A stretch of DNA of 7,526 bases. Origin: Pseudomonadota bacterium. GTDB taxonomy: Bacteria; Pseudomonadota; Alphaproteobacteria; UBA8366; JADFVY01. Each line of letters begins with the position of its first letter. Position 1 is the stretch's first letter. Below the pieces are notes generated by a model that was not told the origin of the DNA, did no database searches, and saw nothing but the letters and a program-made list of their open reading frames with translations. Position numbers and translations under genes: made by a program. The DNA lies in NCBI GenBank assembly GCA_030671915.1, contig DAOVHN010000112.1, positions 1-7,526 of the forward strand. Reading direction: 5' to 3'. Shown here in pieces: positions 4,915 to 7,526 of the stretch.

Positions 4915-6305
4915 GCTGCCACGCGGTCACGAATATGCGTCATCGCGCCGTTAAGGTCGTTGGGCAGGACATCGTATCGTTCCTCTCTGTTGAACAGGTC
5001 GGCCAGACGGTCCGGCAATTGCGGGCGAATGCCGGTTGCGCGCTCCACCGCATCGGGAAATTTAGCGGGATGCGCCGTGGCCATCGCGACCATCGGCGTG
5101 GCCGGGTAGCGCGCCTTGGCGCGGCCCGACGCCACGCCGATCACGCTGTGCGGGTCCAGCAATTCGCCATTGGCCTCGTACTCGCCCTTGATCGCGGCCA
5201 ATGTTCCGGCGTCGTCCAGCCTGTGGCCGTCGAACAGCGCCTCGATGACCTTCATGCCGCCTTGAGGGATGGTCAGCCGGCCGGTTTTGCGAAATTCGAT
5301 CATCGTTTGCATGACGGCGGCGCCCTCTCGGTCGCAGGCGTCGAACAGCAGCCGCTCGAAATTGCTGGAAACCTGAATGTCCATGCTGGGCGACAGCGAG
5401 GGTTCGACCCCGCGCGTTTCCATGACGCCGGTTTCCATGAAGCGGGTCAGGATATCGTTGCGGTTGGAGCCGATGGCGAATTGCGCGACCGGCAACCCCA
5501 TTTTGTGCGCTGCATAGCCGGCATAGACATTGCCGAAATTGCCGGTCGGCACGGCGAACGCCACGGGCCGGTCCGGCGCGCCCAGCGCCAGGGCGGCGCG
5601 GAAGTAATAGACGATCTGGGCCATGATCCGCGCCCAGTTGATCGAATTGACCGCGCCAAGCCGCATTTCCTGGCGAAACCCCGCATCGCCGAACATCGCC
5701 TTCACCATATCCTGACAGTCGTCGAAGCTGCCCTCGATGGCGATGTTATGGACGTTGGCCGACGGCACGGTCGTCATCTGGCGGCGCTGAACGTCGGACA
5801 CCCGCCCATGGGGATGCAGGATGAAAATATCGATGGCCTCGCGGTCGCGGCAGGCCTCGATGGCGGCCGATCCGGTATCGCCCGAGGTCGCGCCGACGAT
5901 GGTGATGCGTTCGCCACGCCGCGTCAGCACATGATCGAACAGCCGGCCCAGCAGCTGCAGCGCGACGTCCTTGAAGGCCAGCGTCGGGCCATGGAACAGC
6001 TCCATGAGCCAGAGATTGTCGTCGAGTTGTTTCAACGGAACGGTGGCGGCGTGATCGAATCCGGCATAGGCGTCGTGCACGAGGCTGGCGAAATCGGCCT
6101 CCGCGATACGCCCGCCCAGGAACGGCAGCATGATGCGGGTCGCCAGGTCCGCATAGGAAAGGCCGCGCATGGCGCGGATGTCGTCGGCGGAGAAACGCGG
6201 CCATATCTCGGGAATATAGAGCCCGCCATCCGTGGCGAGCCCGGCCAGCAGAACCTCGTCGAATTCCAGGATCGGGGCTTCGCCCCTGGTGCTGATGTAG
6301 CGCAC
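4911..6305 (-). CDS. thrC: Threonine synthase
   Basis: This 464-residue enzyme converts O-phosphohomoserine to L-threonine and phosphate, the last step of threonine synthesis, using pyridoxal phosphate. The N-terminus MRYISTRGEAP is the family signature. Lys112 in HGPTLAFKDVALQ binds PLP. SGDTGSAA (141-148) and PTGNFGNVYAGY (253-264) form the phosphate and cofactor contacts, and SSNFERLLF (313-321) is also conserved. The start is a GTG at 6305, chosen because it places MRYISTRG exactly at the N-terminus. The long (about 460 residue) form is that of the enterobacterial and yeast-like class, not the shorter Bacillus or plant class. It heads the unit with the M16 peptidase and rimJ. Confidence 0.97.
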   Translation of the reverse strand: MRYISTRGEAPILEFDEVLLAGLATDGGLYIPEIWPRFSADDIRAMRGLSYADLATRIMLPFLGGRIAEADFASLVHDAYAGFDHAATVPLKQLDDNLWLMELFHGPTLAFKDVALQLLGRLFDHVLTRRGERITIVGATSGDTGSAAIEACRDREAIDIFILHPHGRVSDVQRRQMTTVPSANVHNIAIEGSFDDCQDMVKAMFGDAGFRQEMRLGAVNSINWARIMAQIVYYFRAALALGAPDRPVAFAVPTGNFGNVYAGYAAHKMGLPVAQFAIGSNRNDILTRFMETGVMETRGVEPSLSPSMDIQVSSNFERLLFDACDREGAAVMQTMIEFRKTGRLTIPQGGMKVIEALFDGHRLDDAGTLAAIKGEYEANGELLDPHSVIGVASGRAKARYPATPMVAMATAHPAKFPDAVERATGIRPQLPDRLADLFNREERYDVLPNDLNGAMTHIRDRVAA

Positions 6306-6337
6306 GCCTTGTTCCGTACTGATTGATGAACCGCGCT

Positions 6338-6366
6338 AAACTAGCGATGCGGGCCGGTGCAGGCAA
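6338..6366 (-). promoter_or_regulatory. Possible sigma-70 promoter of thrC
   Basis: On the minus strand TTGCCT (6366-6361) and TAGTTT (6343-6338) are 17 bases apart in the 67-base gap before thrC. The -10 lies inside a small perfect inverted repeat, CGCTA-AAC-TAGCG on the plus strand. The match is moderate, and thrC could instead be read from the upstream peptidase gene. Confidence 0.35.
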
Positions 6367-6372
6367 GGCGAG

Positions 6373-7526
6373 TCAGGCGTCTTCCAGATAGCGCCGTCTG
6401 AGATGTTCCTTGAAGGCGTCGGCGCCAAGCGGCTTGCCGGTTGCCGCTGCCAGCAACTCGTCCGTCGAGACCAGCGACGCCTTGTTATGGACGTTGGGCC
6501 GCAACCATGCCATCAGCGGCGCAAAATCGCCCCTGGCGATCGCCGGCATGATTTGCGGGTCCGCTGTCCGCGCGGCGGCGGCCAGTTGCGCGGCAGCCAT
6601 TGCGCCCAGGCTGTAGGTCGGAAAATAGCCAAAGGCGCCGTCCGGCCAGTGGATATCCTGCAGGCAGCCCAGCCGGTCGTCCGGCGGCCTTATGCCAAGC
6701 AGTTCAACCATACCGTCACCCCAGGCTCCGGGCAGGCCCGCCACCGCCAGGTCGCCGGCGATCATCGCGCGCTCCAGGCGGGTGCGCAGGATGATATGGG
6801 CGGGATAGGTAACCTCGTCGGCCTCGACCCGGATCAGGCTCGGTTCGACCCTCGTCGCCAGGCGGTGCAGATTGCCGGGCGTCCAGGCCGGGCCTCCGGT
6901 GGCGAAGGTCCGCGCGATCACCGGCGCCGCCCACTCGAAGAACTCGCGCGAACGGCAGACCTGCATTTCAATCAGCAGCGACTGGCTTTCATGCAGGGTC
7001 ATGCCGCGCGCATCGCCGACAGGCTGGTAGCGCCATGCCGTCGGCAGGCCGCGTTCATACATTGCGTGGCCGGATTCATGCAGCACGCCCATCATGGAAT
7101 CGAGGAAGCTGCCGTCGTGATAGCGCGTGGTTATGCGGCTGTCTTCCGGTACGCCGCCCGAGAAGGGGTGCAGGCTTTCGTCCAACCGCGCGGAGTCGAA
7201 ATCGATACCCACCGTCTCGGCCATGTGGCGGCACAGAAGGCGCTGGGCGGGGACGGGAAAGGGACCGGCGGGCATAACGGGATCCGGCTCGCGGGCCTGA
7301 CGCGCCAGGACAGCATCGAGAAGTTCCGGCAGGAAGCCGGCATAATCTTCCAGAATCGCAACCACCCGCGCGCTGTCGGCGCCGGGCTCGTATTCGTCCA
7401 TCAGCGCGTCGTAAACCGGGCGGCCCAGCGCTTGCGCCTTTGCCGCGCCGGCTTCGCGCGTCAGGGCCAGAACTTCCTCGAGAAAGGGCTGCAGGGCCTT
7501 GAAGTCGTCATCCGCTCGCGCCCCCC
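6373..7526 (-). CDS. M32-family metallocarboxypeptidase (carboxypeptidase Taq), 5' end outside window
   Basis: The frame is open to the window edge, giving about 383 residues of a family that is normally about 500 long, so the N-terminal quarter is missing. The ATG at 7401 is internal: the upstream residues DDDFKALQPFLEEVLALTRE and GRPVYDALMDEYEPG are typical of the family. The zinc site is HESGH (the first His codon is at 7080-7078) with the third ligand Glu in the following TLHESQS, about 29 residues on. GYFPTYSLGAMAAAQL near the C-terminus is another strong M32 signature. These cytoplasmic enzymes remove C-terminal residues from peptides with broad specificity. It lies 67 bases upstream of thrC on the same strand, with no known functional link. 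Confidence 0.95.
   Translation of the reverse strand, partial: GARADDDFKALQPFLEEVLALTREAGAAKAQALGRPVYDALMDEYEPGADSARVVAILEDYAGFLPELLDAVLARQAREPDPVMPAGPFPVPAQRLLCRHMAETVGIDFDSARLDESLHPFSGGVPEDSRITTRYHDGSFLDSMMGVLHESGHAMYERGLPTAWRYQPVGDARGMTLHESQSLLIEMQVCRSREFFEWAAPVIARTFATGGPAWTPGNLHRLATRVEPSLIRVEADEVTYPAHIILRTRLERAMIAGDLAVAGLPGAWGDGMVELLGIRPPDDRLGCLQDIHWPDGAFGYFPTYSLGAMAAAQLAAAARTADPQIMPAIARGDFAPLMAWLRPNVHNKASLVSTDELLAAATGKPLGADAFKEHLRRRYLEDA

Noticed and set aside
4171..6326. Long plus-strand open frames (312 and 476 codons) opposite the M16 peptidase and thrC genes
   Set aside because: Antisense shadows typical of GC-rich coding DNA; the minus-strand frames carry complete enzyme motifs.

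Overview
The window looks like the chromosome of an alphaproteobacterium, possibly a Rhodospirillales-type organism. It is GC-rich. Its right part carries threonine synthase, an M16 processing-peptidase homologue and a RimJ-type acetyltransferase in tight leftward order, an arrangement I recall from alphaproteobacterial genomes. The placement rests on recall and protein flavour, not on a search.

Right part (about 3054-7526, all minus strand): a 5'-truncated M32 metallocarboxypeptidase at the window edge, a 67-base gap with a possible promoter, then thrC, the M16 peptidase (its ATG overlaps the thrC stop as ATGA) and a rimJ-like gene 7 bases further on. The last three look like one transcription unit. 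It ends at a long imperfect palindrome immediately after rimJ.

Left part (about 142-3000): a compact nitrite/nitric oxide cassette. nirK (Tat-exported copper nitrite reductase) and a SCO/SenC copper-chaperone gene run rightwards. nsrR, an Rrf2-family NO sensor with its cluster-binding Asp and three Cys, runs leftwards and overlaps the SCO stop by 4 bp. The nirK promoter can be read directly: a -35, an extended -10, and immediately after it a dyad with the AAGATGYA-N7-TRCATCTT layout of NsrR operators. The likely circuit is that NsrR represses nirK until NO destroys its Fe-S cluster, so the product of NirK would sustain its own expression. The SCO protein probably helps load copper. No NO reductase, cytochrome or pseudoazurin gene is present here.

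The far left (13-141) holds a broken piece of a second rimJ-like gene, in the same orientation as the intact rimJ about 3.2 kb away. The nirK-SCO-nsrR cassette therefore lies between two directly repeated rimJ segments. Every difference in the best-conserved 58 bp is synonymous, so the fragment looks like debris of a once-functional homologue brought in or left behind when the cassette arrived. I see no CRISPR array, tRNA, rRNA, transposase or unknown multi-gene system. The interest lies in the regulatory architecture and the history of the cassette.
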